A stretch of DNA of 64,000 bases from Endomychus coccineus. Taxonomy: Eukaryota > Arthropoda > Insecta > Coleoptera > Endomychidae. The position numbers and the translations under genes are program-made. The notes beneath the pieces are model-generated. The model searched no databases. It was not told where the DNA came from and saw only the letters and a list, made by a program, of their open reading frames with translations. Positions within the stretch are counted from its first letter, which is position 1; the number at the start of each line of letters is the position of its first letter. Of the stretch, positions 34,061-45,547 are shown piece after piece. The stretch spans positions 248,325,736 to 248,389,735 of the forward strand of contig OY294067.1 in NCBI GenBank assembly GCA_958510875.1, read 5' to 3'.

Positions 34061-35515
34061 TTATCGATTTATCTTTCATAACTTGGTAATATAAACTACA
34101 TACAAATCAAGATTGAATGAAGAATTAAAATAGCCTGGCTGATGATTGTTTCAGTCGGAAACTTTTTTAGTTTCGAAGTCACTTCCCAAAATCTTTTTCC
34201 AGATTGGAAACCTGTTTGTTCATTATACAATTTTCCGAAAAAAATCTATTTCGACTTCGCCATATTTGATGTGCAATTATTAAATCATCCCGTAAGCGAT
34301 TCCTCTACCAACTGAAAGTAGTGTTTTCAACCTGAGGAAATGTATAAACACCAGGGATGATTATAATATGAATTCATGCAAATACAAATCTTCCAAGTGA
34401 ATACTGGTTGTACAGAAACGCGCTAAATGAGGTGATTCACACGTCCAATCTCTAAGGGACAAAGTAATTGCGTTGAGAATAAATTCTCCATCTTCATATA
34501 CCACAAATTCATACTTCAATTATTATTTCAGTCATTGCTCTCATTCAGGTATCCATATTTATGCATAATGGATGGTAAAAAATGAGTTACACAATTTTGC
34601 ATAAGAAAGCAATTCTTTCTTGAAGGTTCGTTTCAATTTTAATCATCCTTTATGATTATTGTTAATAACAAGTTATTAAATTGAACGCGGTAGTGAGTGA
34701 ATATTACTTGCATCCTGATAGGAAATCAATTAGTTTACCCTCAAGCTATCCATATCAAGCTTTCAATTTGGATATTCAAAAGTTGGGTATGAATATTTGT
34801 TTACAATTTAAGTTTTGGCATTCTGCTGTGTATTTTACAGCTCGATACAATTGACTGCAGAAATGTTGTTGTAAACGAAACTTTCATACATTATTACGTA
34901 ATAATATGAGGCTCACTCTACTTTGTAGGACAAATCAATTCTGTGTTGAATGGAATCAATTATGTCATGCATTCTTTATTTTATTTACCAACGAAAACTA
35001 TGAAATTGTATTGTCTTGAATTGGTAACATCAGAAGTGGAATTATAATATATCAATGCATTACTAAAAACGAATTTAAAAAATATCTACCACTCTCAGTT
35101 ACGTTTATTGAAGAAATATTCACTTATTATTCAACTTGGAACGGAAATAATTATATTTTACTCATTGAAAACGGGACCAGGTATGTGATCAAGGCTGTTG
35201 AAGGGTCAATTTGTTGTCTGCTGGCAACATAATGAAACCACAATAATATCAAATAGTTACAACGAATTTCAGAAAATAAAATGGAAACAATAATTTGTAG
35301 CTGTACTTTATTTAAATTATATGCTGTGTCTGACTTCTTATTGTTACGGATTATCACCATGTAATGAGCACTTTCCATATTCAGTGTTATTTGGAACGAG
35401 ACTTTTTATCAGACATCGCCAGAATTGATCTTTGTGAAAAAAGAAGGTTAACGGGTAACTATGTGGTGAGATATTAAGAATTCATTGGAATGGAAGAATG
35501 TGTTTAATTTGGGCC
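34061..35515. other. AT-rich DNA, no recognised feature
   Basis: No coding motif or shared repeat was seen. The frame at 35151-35378 (minus) has no recognisable content. Confidence 0.35.
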
Positions 35516-35519
35516 GTTT

Positions 35520-35880
35520 ACGTGTAGCGCGCAGGTAATAAAATATTTTTTGGAATTCAGTTACGAAAAGTCTTCGCTGATTGTTGCAACTCGCCGCTCA
35601 GTTAGACAGACTGCGGCTCGCACTCTTGATTGGCTTATGCTAAAGACGGAGTGAGCATAACGAACGGAGTAGACTGTGATGCGTGTTCTTTACCGGCTTA
35701 TGCACAAGACGGAGTGAGCTTAGGGAACGTTGTTGGTTTCTATATAGCGGTCGAACGGTGACTCCAATTTATTCAACATTTTCACGGATCTTAGATCTGT
35801 TGCGTTAAATTTACTCACTGTTGAAGGAATGTAGTACGTAAAATTAAAACTCCGTCTCAACCCTTCGGGTATGCGCAGCG
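35520..35880. other. GC-richer island with a short direct repeat
   Basis: This patch is clearly richer in G and C than its flanks. It contains GGCTTATGCTAAAGACGGAG and, about 75 bp later, GGCTTATGCACAAGACGGAG, each followed by TGAGC and a GAACG block. A TATATAGCGGTCG stretch follows. The layout could be part of an LTR or a promoter, but no protein or partner LTR was found. Confidence 0.4.
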
Positions 35881-36050
35881 TACACTTCATAGTTATAATA
35901 TTTTGCTATCAAATGAACTGCGAAAATCATGGACATGAAGGAATATGTATTGTAAACCTTTCTTTCGAAAGTCATTAATTTAATGTAACCTTATTATAAA
36001 GTATGATTCATAAAGATTCTATGAATATATTTTAGTTCAAGCCTCAAGTC

Positions 36051-36093
36051 TGCCCTGAAGAAGCCACTTGTAATGGTTGGCGAAACGTCGGCA
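36051..36093 (+). ncRNA. hammerhead-like ribozyme motif, third type
   Basis: TGCC (36051-36054) is followed by CTGAAGA, A, GCC...GGC as helix II, GAAA, CG, TC and then GGCA. TGCC and GGCA are complementary, giving a four-pair helix I around a type I core with an extremely short helix III. The predicted cut is after GTC at 36089. The sequence differs from families A and B, so it marks a separate repeat family. An extra base again precedes helix II. Confidence 0.5.
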
Positions 36094-36835
36094 TCAAGTC
36101 GAGCTATTGTGACGCGGAATCCATCCGGAAGACAAGATTTTTCAAGATTAGCTATCCGCGCAAGTCTACTATTCAAGATATTCTATGAATATGTCTATGA
36201 CGAGGAACACAAAAATGTGACGTCACTAGTTCGATGACGCCGTTAATTTTTTTCAATTTCTATTCCGGACACTGCTGCAGGTATAAAATATGATTGAGCC
36301 GTCACTTTGTTGAACGAATATTCAGTGAAGTTGGCTTCGACTATGTAGGTTTATAATATTAATAATGAAAGTTTTTTGCCATAATTAAAAATGTTATTAA
36401 AATTTGAACTTTGTTGATGAATTAACTTGACAGGTTTCGATTAGACAGCAACATCGATGTTGCTATGCAATCAAAGATTTCAAGTTAATATAACAAAGTT
36501 TATAGTGTATCTCGTTATTTTAAAAACGTTTCCTTATTGATAGTTGAACGAAAATAAAATTTAGTATGTTTCACCACTAATTATGATGATTAATGATAGT
36601 TACTAGACGTGATTGAGAAAAAATTACATAGTATAACTTATTAAGTCGACTTTTAGATATTGAAATTGAAAAATATGAATCATCGATGAAGATATTGATA
36701 TTGAACTTATCCTATATACGAGAATCATATGTTCAACTTAATTTTACTTTTAAATGATGTATTCTAAGCTTGCAATAATGTTAGTAGCTCTGAAATTCAT
36801 GTATAATTGGACAAAAAACTACCAAATAGTGGTAA

Positions 36836-37080
36836 GGTAAGGCGCACTGGCAATATTCGAAGTTTCTGGCGGGCCACAAACCTGCTAGAATAGAATAAGC
36901 TTCTGACCACGAGGCGCACAATGGGCCCAGCCAAGTGGCCTAAGTTCATTTGGGGGCATGATGAAGGCTTCTATGGATCGACTGGTGACATCATAGTCCA
37001 GTAGTTCTGGACAGCTGTTTCGACTTATAGGGCTAATCAACAACGAATTGGGTAGGATTGTGATGTCACTGGTCGACTAT
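36836..37080. repeat. interspersed repeat with an inverted end
   Basis: TCGACTGGTGACATCATAGT at about 36978 and its imperfect complement ATTGTGATGTCACTGGTCGA near 37055 face each other. The block AGTTCTGGACAGCTGTTTCG also occurs, slightly changed, at 42155-42175. The stretch before it is richer in GC than usual. The family was not recognised. Confidence 0.45.
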
Positions 37081-37465
37081 TATCTCTGCGTATAATAAAA
37101 TATTATAGACAAAATTGTTAGAGAAACCTATATGTTCGATCGCAATTTACCTATAAGTAGATAGAAACTTTTATTGAACCGTTGATTGCAATTTCTATTT
37201 TTGAACGATAATTTTCAGAAACGTACATTGTACTGTTAATTTCCTTCATACTCATTCATAATGCAGGGCCGGAGCTTGGGAAAATGGAGCCCCGGGACAA
37301 AATGTGCGATCCCATTTCTCAACTGCATTCATTATGTCAATTTATGAAATCTTCAAAAGGATATATAATGTATTCGTTACATATTTCGTACAGAAATTTA
37401 ATTCGTTAGTTAGATTATATAATCATGAAATATAAATTATGAGTATTACCTCGCGTCTACACGTT

Positions 37466-37560
37466 AACGCAGCATGGTTCTTACGTGAAAGATTTTCGTA
37501 AGATCACTGCTATTGATGACTGATTCTGCAAACCTATCTTATGTTGCATTATACGGTATA
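37466..37560 (+). repeat. coding-like repeat shared with 27245-27345
   Basis: This copy reads LTQHGSYVKDFRKITAIDD before a stop. See the partner at 27245. The two differ by point changes and small indels, consistent with old copies of a common element. Confidence 0.4.
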
Positions 37561-37713
37561 TACCTGAGTAAAGTGCGACTCGATGTCACTGCGCAACATT
37601 TGAGGTATATAAGTTGTGTGCAGGACTGCCCGAAGAAATATCAATTCAAAAATCAAAATTTTTCAGAATCGGTTTTTATCACAATTTTATTACTTGTAGG
37701 TACTAAAAACTAA

Positions 37714-38335
37714 TTCTGAAAAGTAATTTTTCCTTGATTTCACAGAAGCGAATTCACAAAATAACGTTATTGAAATCAATTTTGCAAGTTCCCTATTTCT
37801 CGATAAATAACATATTCATATATAAATAATTTATTTTAATTTTGAAAACGATTGTTCAACTTTGCAGTGGTAACTGAAACAGTCACAATTATGAGCATTC
37901 TGAATCATCAAAAAATGAGCCAAGTCTTTGGCACCTTTTAAGACTGATCCGTGATGGTGACTATGCAACTTCCTCGACAGACCAGGAATTCAAAAAGTTC
38001 ATTTTTCAGAATTTATACAAATGGCTCCAGTTATTAAACCATATTGACGACCATGTTTTTTTTGTTAAAAATACATATATTTCACCTGCAGAAGTATCCG
38101 AAATTCTAATTTCAACTGTCAATGACGTCATCGATGTTATGAAACTGTTTATTATAATACGCTTTGACTCGAAGGAAAGCGATCTATAATAAGTTTATTG
38201 AGCACTCGCATTATGTGCGAAGGGCCTACAGATTTGTTCAATGTTCATTTTTACATGATGCTTATTCAAGGAAACGATTCAAAAAAGAAAAAAATGCGTA
38301 TCTAACATATCCCTATACCTAGAATGCATACTTCT
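37714..38335. other. AT-rich DNA, no recognised feature
   Basis: No coding motif or shared repeat was seen. Confidence 0.3.
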
Positions 38336-38339
38336 GACC

Positions 38340-38985
38340 CCAACCCTCTTTCTCATACCTGGAAACGGACAAATACGATCTTGGTGATAATGTGCCCATT
38401 TCAAAACAATAGGAGAGTCACTGTCTACATTAAATTTCGAAAAAACTATCCAAACTCCCTTTATCACCCTTTAGAGCAAACCAGCACCAATTTTGATGAA
38501 ATTCTGCACACTTGATATTCAAAATAAGAGAAAAATAACTGTTTACATAATATTTGGAATTAACTACCTCAAACCCCTCAAAATAGTAAAGTACCTATCT
38601 TGAGAACATTTGCACACTTGACCTCTAAAAAAGAGGAAAATCACTGTCGAGAAAACTACATCCTTTCAATTCCTCACCCCTCGAAACAGATAAATACCGA
38701 ACTTGATGAAATTTTGCATACTTGACCTTCAAGACTTTCTACTAGAGTTTTTGAAAAAACTACCCCAACTCCACTTATGACCCCCTTAAAGTACCGATCT
38801 TGATGAAATTTCGCAAACTTGATCTTAAAAAAAAAGATAAAATTCACTTTCTTCTGTTCATTTTGAAAAAACTACCCCTTTCCTCTTTCCCATCTCTTGA
38901 AGCAGATAGATATTAAAATGAAATTTTGCACACTTTACCTCAAACACAAGTTAAAAATAATAGTTTGCATATGGTCACGTAAACA
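38340..38985 (+). repeat. degenerate tandem array, about 95-120 bp units, six copies
   Basis: A unit built around CGATCTTGATGAAATTTTGC, ACACTTGACCT, an A-rich run and AAAAAACTACCCCAACTCC recurs about six times. The landmark occurs near 38370, 38488, 38597, 38696, 38791 and 38908. The plus strand is C/A-rich with very few G through the whole array. It looks like a decayed satellite or minisatellite. Confidence 0.75.
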
Positions 38986-38989
38986 ATTG

Positions 38990-40085
38990 ATCACAGCTTT
39001 TTACCCTTGATTATTTTCTTCTCTGCCAGTGGGGCACCATAATTGCGGTATCTTAAGGACCGCCCCAGTTGCCCCTTTGTAGTTCCGACCCTTTCAAAAA
39101 TGGAATTTCATAAAGTGATAAATCAATCTAATTTCCTTTTTAGACGTGTCTGTTTCCGCTACGTTCCTGACTATTTTCGGCGATAACAAACAGATGTTTA
39201 GGAATTGTCATAGATCCTCATGTCTAGTTCTGGTGCTATTTTGGAGTTAGAACAATAAACGCGCCATCGCTAGGTTATACAGGTAGCAATCAAATATAAG
39301 TAATAAAGTTTGTACATCTTTCGCAAGAACAAGTTTGCTCCTATATCTATATCGATTTTGGGATCAGAGATGGTAAGTTATATGAATTACAAAACGGCAT
39401 TATTCAATAACAGACCACCGATCCTAGTAACATGTTTGTAATATGAATACAATATTGCGTACACGATTCAAAGATATTCATGTTATTTGCAGATGGATGT
39501 CTATGGTTGGTAATTATTGAAACAAGATATAAATAGATAGCCCCACTTTTACCTATTCAGGTAGCCACTAATAAAGATTTGTACTTATTGCAAAATCTTG
39601 AAATAGACAGATACTTTCTATAATTATCTTCTGCAAACTGGTATAGGAAATATCAATGCTATTTGTGCTGAGTCGTACAACGTTACACTGTTGTTTTATA
39701 TAACAGTGAAACAACTAATAGAAGAAACTTAGTGAATTAGCGTTAACTAGGTCTGAGATACCGTAAATTCGAAGAATTTGTTCATGTTATAACATAAATT
39801 TATTGGGCACGATATAATTCATTCTTTTTGCATAGAGTATGGATATTTTGTATTCATTTCACGTTTTAGGTTTGTTATAATTTGCCGTAGAAAATCAATT
39901 CTACAGCTACATTTTGAGAACAATGTAAAGTGAGCCATGAATTAGAATTTGTGTTCTATTCTCCATTATTATCAATAAATAAACTGGTAGACAGTAATTA
40001 TGCATGTGATGTCACGAGGTAGATCATTTTAATTCTGAATTTAATAAATTTGATTCTTAGAAATATGATGAAGACATAATATAAT
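38990..40085. other. no recognised feature
   Basis: A GC-richer patch at about 39020-39110 contains CCGCCCCAGTTGCCCC but no motif I can assign. The rest is AT-rich. Confidence 0.3.
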
Positions 40086-41280
40086 ATTGATCCGTTACAT
40101 TTTCGATATAGATTAGGCGGATGATATCGCCATACTCACCAGAGGACCCTACGAGGGTAAGGTAAGCAGGAGCTTGTTCAACAAACGTTCATAATTACAG
40201 AGGTCTGGTGTAAAGAGAGCAAACCCCATTCAGCCGGAAAATTTATCATTATCATCTTCTCCAGAAGGTACAAATCGAACATCTGAAGAAGATGGTATAA
40301 TCGGGGGTAAGTTAGTTGACTTTTCCGAGACGGTGAAATATCTGGGAGTCCCCCTGGACAAAGAACTACTCTGGCTAAAGCAAGTAGAGACTAGGTGCCA
40401 AAATGCTGTGATGATATTTTGGCAGTGTAAGAGAGCAATTGAATGAAGTGAGGTTTGGAGCCTAAGCAGCTGATGTGGATCTACTAAGGGCAATCTGAAA
40501 AGCTGCGACTAGAATCGCAGGACAGAATCAGAGCCCTGTGGTTTGCGGGGTAGCATTTCAGAGTCGTCATCCCGTCGAGGAAGGAATGGGAAAATGACCG
40601 CACGCCAAAGCACGGCACAATCCGGTATACGGATGGGTCTAGAATAAACACAAAAGTTGGACAAGGTCCTAGATATATTGATGGGTAGTAGCCCGTGCGA
40701 ATGTGGGATCTCAACACAGTCTTCCAACCCGAGATTCTTGCCTTCTACAGATGTGCGGACAAACTACTCGGCTATGATAATATAAATGAGACCATCTGGA
40801 TCTGTTCGGACAGTCGAGCTGCATTCAACACACTGGAAAGTCCGACTGTATTCTCATGACTTGTCAGGGATACCAAGGAGATTCTTAACAGACTAGCCGG
40901 TGTAAACCTTCTCAACCTGACCGGGAATCTTGATCACTAATGTTGGAAAGGGAATGAGACAGAGGACTGAGCCAGAGAAAGGCCCGATTGAACGGTCCTC
41001 AAGATCCCCTTGCTGGTGTTCCCTACTACAGGGTACACAGATCTTGTGGAACCATCTGATAGATCAACATGCCTCAGCATGGAGAAGAATTGACGGCTGT
41101 CGAACTGCCAAAGCGCTGCTTGGAAATGACGTGGGCCTAAGGGCAATCGAGAAGCTCTCATTGAGCAGACAAAGCATCAGGATAATCTCCGAGGTCTTCA
41201 CAGGTCACGGAAATCTGATGAAATTTAAACATACGATGGGGAAAAGCGACACTCCATTCTGTATGAGATGCGAGGAAAAC

Positions 41281-41292
41281 AAAGTGGAGTCA
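41281..41292 (+). repeat. left target-site duplication of the SINE
   Basis: AAAGTGGAGTCA, exact match to 41609-41620. Confidence 0.9.
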
Positions 41293-41608
41293 AAAGGGGC
41301 CAGGTAGCTCAGTGGTAGAAGCATCGATCTTCTAATCACTGTGGCTGCCGGTCGCGGGTTAGAATCCGGCGACTGCTAAATTTTTCCGATGGCCCGAGAA
41401 AGTATTGCGGGAAGATACAATGAGCTGTCAAGCCCAAGTGTCATCGTGACTGCCCTGGTTGCAGGATCGAGCCTACCACACGAGGTGTTTAGTGGGTATA
41501 TCTGAGGTGATGAAGTTCGGGACTCAGGGACTCCCACACTACCTTATGGGATGTTACAGGAACATAAGGTGCCCATAAAGGATTTCAACCACCTCGCACC
41601 CAAAAAAA
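41293..41608 (+). mobile_element. tRNA-derived SINE with 12-bp target duplication
   Basis: The head GGGGCCAGGTAGCTCAGTGG is tRNA-like. An A box TAGCTCAGTGG lies at 41305-41315 and a B box GGTTAGAATCC at 41357-41367, the internal RNA polymerase III promoter. The candidate anticodon loop CTTCTAA would suit an Arg(UCU) parent, but its stem is degraded. A non-tRNA body of about 230 bp ends in a run of A. The duplication AAAGTGGAGTCA lies at 41281-41292 and 41609-41620. SINEs are copied by the machinery of a partner LINE; that partner is not identified. Confidence 0.9.
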
Positions 41609-41620
41609 AAAGTGGAGTCA
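41609..41620 (+). repeat. right target-site duplication of the SINE
   Basis: AAAGTGGAGTCA. The first bases merge with the SINE poly-A tail, so the left edge could shift by a few bases. Confidence 0.85.
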
Positions 41621-41709
41621 TCAATCCACTTTATTTTTGAATGTCCTGCGCTCATTCGAGCCAGGTTTATCTGGCTATGCCGGGGGATCATCACGGCTGA
41701 TGAAATTTA

Positions 41710-42116
41710 ATACCGACGGTATTAAATCTTCGTTATGCAATCTTTACAAAATAATATAGCATTTTTCTCTAATGAATATAACTAATTTTAATAACATAAT
41801 TATTTTACATTTTGAGCTGCCTTATGATTACTAAGAATATGCCTTAATTAAAGGTCATCTTAATATAATTCACGGTTTATTAATTATGTTTACGGATAAA
41901 ATTAAATCTCATGTAATTATTCGAACTTCCCATTGCAAAGGTTATATAGATACAAGTGTGTGAATTGTTTGAATTTCAATTCATTTCCACTCTATCGTAG
42001 CTACCAATTAAAGTTATACTGTTATTTAGTTCCGTCGCAATATTATGGCGAATGAAGTAAAGTACAAATGAGCAGCTATATTATACGAAATCATATGGAT
42101 ATTGATGATAAGGTCA
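41710..42116. other. AT-rich DNA, no recognised feature
   Basis: Nothing recognisable on either strand. Confidence 0.3.
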
Positions 42117-42350
42117 ATCTAGTCTTGATCGATCAGTAACATTACAAGCTTATAGTTCTAGACAGCTGTTCCGATCTCCTGAAGCTGAACAGTAGAACGA
42201 AGAAGGTTGCAAATTTACTGAACCATCCCTGTTGACGATATACATAACCAACCTACAGTATGGTAAGAACAAAAATATTTAACGCCATCTGAGAGGGGAT
42301 GTCCCACTAAGAAATCAAACAATGTACGACATTGACAGATGTATTTCTAG
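42117..42350 (+). repeat. interspersed repeat, copy shared with 51840-52030
   Basis: GATCGATCAGTAAC, GACAGCTGTT, GGTTGCAAAT and TGTCCCACTAAGAAATCAAA appear in the same order as on the minus strand of 51840-52030. Part of it also matches 36976-37035. At least three copies therefore exist in the window. No coding sequence was recognised. Confidence 0.55.
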
Positions 42351-43370
42351 AACTTCATAAAGTTACGGGGAATGATTGACTACTTGACTGCACCAGATGG
42401 CGACACGAAATCGAACCAGTGTAACAATGGAAAAATAAATAAATATATCAAAGGCAAGAGCAAAGAGCAATAAGGTACTCAGACAGATAACTGGACTGCT
42501 GATTGCTGGTCTGCATACATGATTTGGTAATGGGTGGCTATTGTAGGATAGAATCTGTTCAAAAGGTTAGGGTCTGATCAAATAATGATGAAATGATGCT
42601 TTGGTAGAGTCCTCTGCTTCATTCGAACTTTCAACTATAATCGTTCAAGTATTCATTATATTGTTCATCCTTACTTGGAGGTGTCATTGTATGATTATTT
42701 TCATTCATAGATAAATATCGGTTTCCTTTATTTAGCACTGTGTCATTAGATAGTGGCAGGTTGTATATCTATTGAGAACGAATTTTGAATAATATCACTT
42801 CATAGAACGACATGGATTTTGAATTCAGATGAAATTTTGAACTATCTAAGTATTTTACATGTCAATTGTTCTGTTGTTTAAGCTTACGGTCATAAGTATT
42901 CAACTTTAATCAGATCGACCGGGGTAATGAAAATTAATAAGTGCGATGTAGAATCGACGCAGATGAGAATAACATGTATCTCCAACCTAAAACAAAATGG
43001 GATATATAAGGTGCATGTCAGTACCCCTTAACTAACGACAAAGACTAGTATTTTTATACTAGAGATGGGCAAAAGAGTTATTTCCGAAGAGAAATACCAG
43101 AACCATAATACCAAGTGCTAGTGCTGCCATTTCTATCTCAAATCTCAAAATAATTGTTCCAAATAAGAGGTAAAAAATAGCAGTTGCTCTCATGAAATAA
43201 CAGTTGGTAAATAACAACAGATCGCTTAATAACAACTCATCTCTAATTCTCACTGACTAAGAGCTCGACCTCTGCATCACAAGTTCTTCTTCAGTTTGTC
43301 TTGTCAGTAATACGATGCGTCTGGCTCTTTCATTCATACTCTCACATTAATCCTATACACCGCTCGATCT
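42351..43370. other. AT-rich DNA, no recognised feature
   Basis: No coding motif. The frame at 43059-43253 (minus) has a hydrophobic end but no recognised family. Confidence 0.3.
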
Positions 43371-43378
43371 GACTCAAT

Positions 43379-43653
43379 CATCGACATATAGAATGGACTG
43401 CGCGTGGTGATGCTAAGCGCGGATACTGCAGGCGAGAGAGAGGGGAAACGAAGAGGCCTAATTCCTAGCTTTGTTGCGCGCAGGGCTGTTTGCTATGTTA
43501 TGAACGCAACTGCATTTCGATGGCAACGCAGCCAACGCAGCGACCAATAGAAACTCGATAGAATAACAGAGTAGGCCTCTTAGTTTTCCCTCTCTCTCGC
43601 CTACAGTATCCACGCTTAGTAATGCCACGTGCAGTGCATTCCATATGTCGATG
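43379..43653. mobile_element. 275-bp MITE with 8-bp target duplication
   Basis: The ends read CATCGACATATAGAATGGAC on the left and CATTCCATATGTCGATG on the right, and the inverted repeats extend for about 80 bp with GGATACTG and GCGAGAGAGAGGG blocks. GACTCAAT flanks it exactly on both sides (43371-43378 and 43654-43661). An 8-bp duplication is the hallmark of hAT and P-type elements; the terminal bases do not decide between them. The interior encodes nothing and is GC-richer than the host DNA. Confidence 0.88.
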
Positions 43654-44089
43654 GACTCAATAAGTATATATGTGTGTGTGTTTGTTCGGAGGTTCTGAAG
43701 ATAGCAATGTTTGAACAATCTATAAAATGAAAATGAGGCGTTTCCGTTATTTACGGGTAATAACGAACCAACTAGTAAGAGTGAATAAAAAGTTGTGATA
43801 TTTGATCTCTTTTGCTATCAAAATATCTTTAGAACATTCCTGCAGGTAAATTTTCGTAGGAACAGAAAATATGTAGAAAATGATTTAGAATCCGCTTATG
43901 AAGGCGTTTAAATTATACTTTATGTTGCATTGAAATTTTATTCAAATGGTCTACATAAAGTATTTCCCAACTCTATGTTTCATATTGAGACTTGCTGTTA
44001 CATGAACTATCAAAATGTAACACAGAATAAAGACATAAAATAGATCATGACGTCATATCAATGACGTCACTAGAATCTCAAAATAGAAA

Positions 44090-44590
44090 TTTGGGACACT
44101 TCAGCATATATATGTGCGATATATATTTCTGACCAGAAAAGCACAATTGCCCTTATGGTTCAATAAGCTATCATAATAAATCCATAAAAAAATTAAGATG
44201 AATGTCAGAAATACACCTAGAATCGAGGCTACTGGGACCAAAAACAATACAGTTCCTATTTTCATCAATTTAAACGAACTGCAAATTTTCCAATTCATAC
44301 GACCAATAGGAACGGCGCAATCGTCTCCACAGGGGTTACGCACATATGCACACACATACATCATGTCAAAAATAGTTTAGATCGTTTCGGAAATGGACCG
44401 AAAATTCAGGAACTTTTTTTGGGCCGATAACAATATTTTCCTTACACTATATACTAAGGATAGTGAGGGAAGTAAAAACTTGGTTGTAACCGAAGAAACA
44501 TATGAGGTTCGGCACACGATGGATGAATCTAGACATATCGGAGGCGTAGTAGTTCCAATAACTTTGCTTCTTGTATAGAACATAAAGCGC
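44090..44590 (-). repeat. membrane-protein-like fragment of a dispersed family, copy 2
   Basis: The frame at 44101-44364 reads RNPCGDDCAVPIGRMNW, then KIGTVLFLVPVASILG, FLTFILIFLWIYYDSLLNH and CAFLVRNIY. The central part is a strongly hydrophobic, membrane-spanning-like stretch. A second frame upstream (44377-44583) is separated by a stop. Related sequence occurs at 28300-28490 and 63550-63990, where KIVFLIINIFHNR matches CAFLVRNIY in position. I do not recognise the family. It could be a decayed receptor or channel gene family, or part of an unknown element. Confidence 0.4.
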
Positions 44591-44599
44591 TTAAGATAA

Positions 44600-45540
44600 G
44601 GAATTTGAATCTATACGAAATTCGTTTCAAGAGTTTCCTGCGTCAGGGAATCCGAGCACAATTTATTGTGTTTGATTCTTCTTTATTGCAAGCGATTAAA
44701 AGAGAAAGCAAGATAGGCACGATGAATGTGCCCTGACTATAGTTAAATTATGGAATCAGCGCGTCGTAAATAATATCGAATGTATTAAGTTTCATGTTAC
44801 CTTCCATTATCATATACGGGTGTTCTGATCTTTGCCCCTAGTGCTTATGAGAATAGGCAGAAATAAAATTGCGTTAAGTATATATTTCCTGTAATCAGAA
44901 AATGTGGGTGATCACGTGATCGATAACTATTTTCCACGAACACTATCTAATTTTTTTAACTGAAAAAGTCTATTTTTAGTGAACAACTAATGGTGACATT
45001 TTTTATTCAATCTATAAATATTTGTATTTATTGTTATTATTGATGTTAAAAATATTTCATTGGTAAAGTTCAAGAACGCACGTTTTATTTGAACTCGTTT
45101 ATCAATTGAACTGACCTCGGAAGCTGCAAATATGGTTTTCGTCTTCAAACAGACCTGGTGTTCAATCATATCACATAGATTACTTGAAAGAATCATGACT
45201 AACGTGGCATTTTTAAGATATTTCTCCAGGATTTTAGGTCCTGTAACTTTTCGACTCAAAGCTAATTTAGGAAAAATTGATGTATTCTCGGAGAAAAAGT
45301 AACGAATGACTCTCTCACCCCCATTGTATATTATGTATTGAATTAAATAATTGTCCTTGTTTTCATTTTCTTTTTCTTTATGCTTAACGCGATTGGAACA
45401 TACTTGTTGATTACGTCATGAATCACCGTTCATTATCCAAACTTTAGAAATAATTTATAATATTTTAACATGAACACAACCTGATGTAGTGCCATTAAGG
45501 TATTCAAGAATTTCAACTCAATCTCTTATAAAAACTTAAA
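44600..45540. other. AT-rich DNA, no recognised feature
   Basis: The frame at 44987-45259 (minus) shows no known motif. Confidence 0.3.
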
Positions 45541-45547
45541 ATTGACA

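Larger units (their letters stand above)
40090..41709 (+). pseudogene. RNase H-type LINE relic interrupted by a SINE
   Basis: The plus strand shows a degraded YADD region at about 40115-40150, then SETVKYLGVPLDKELLWLK (thumb), MWDLNTVFQPEILAFY and ICSDSRAAFNTLES (RNase H, catalytic Asp kept), then LTWVPGNLDH and VLKIPLLVFPTTGYTDL in changing frames. The tail from 40930 is open as far as CMRCEENKVES, where a SINE is inserted, and it resumes in the same frame after the SINE as SIHFIFECPALIRARF to a TAA near 41709. The knuckle reads C-x2-C-x9-H-x4-C across the insertion. Numerous frameshifts lie upstream. The insertion is therefore younger than the LINE copy. Confidence 0.82.

Noticed and set aside
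41296..41375. A functional tRNA gene
   Set aside because: The A and B boxes are tRNA-like, but the anticodon stem is degraded, there is no matching acceptor stem, and the segment lies inside a target-site duplication with a long non-tRNA body. It is a SINE head.
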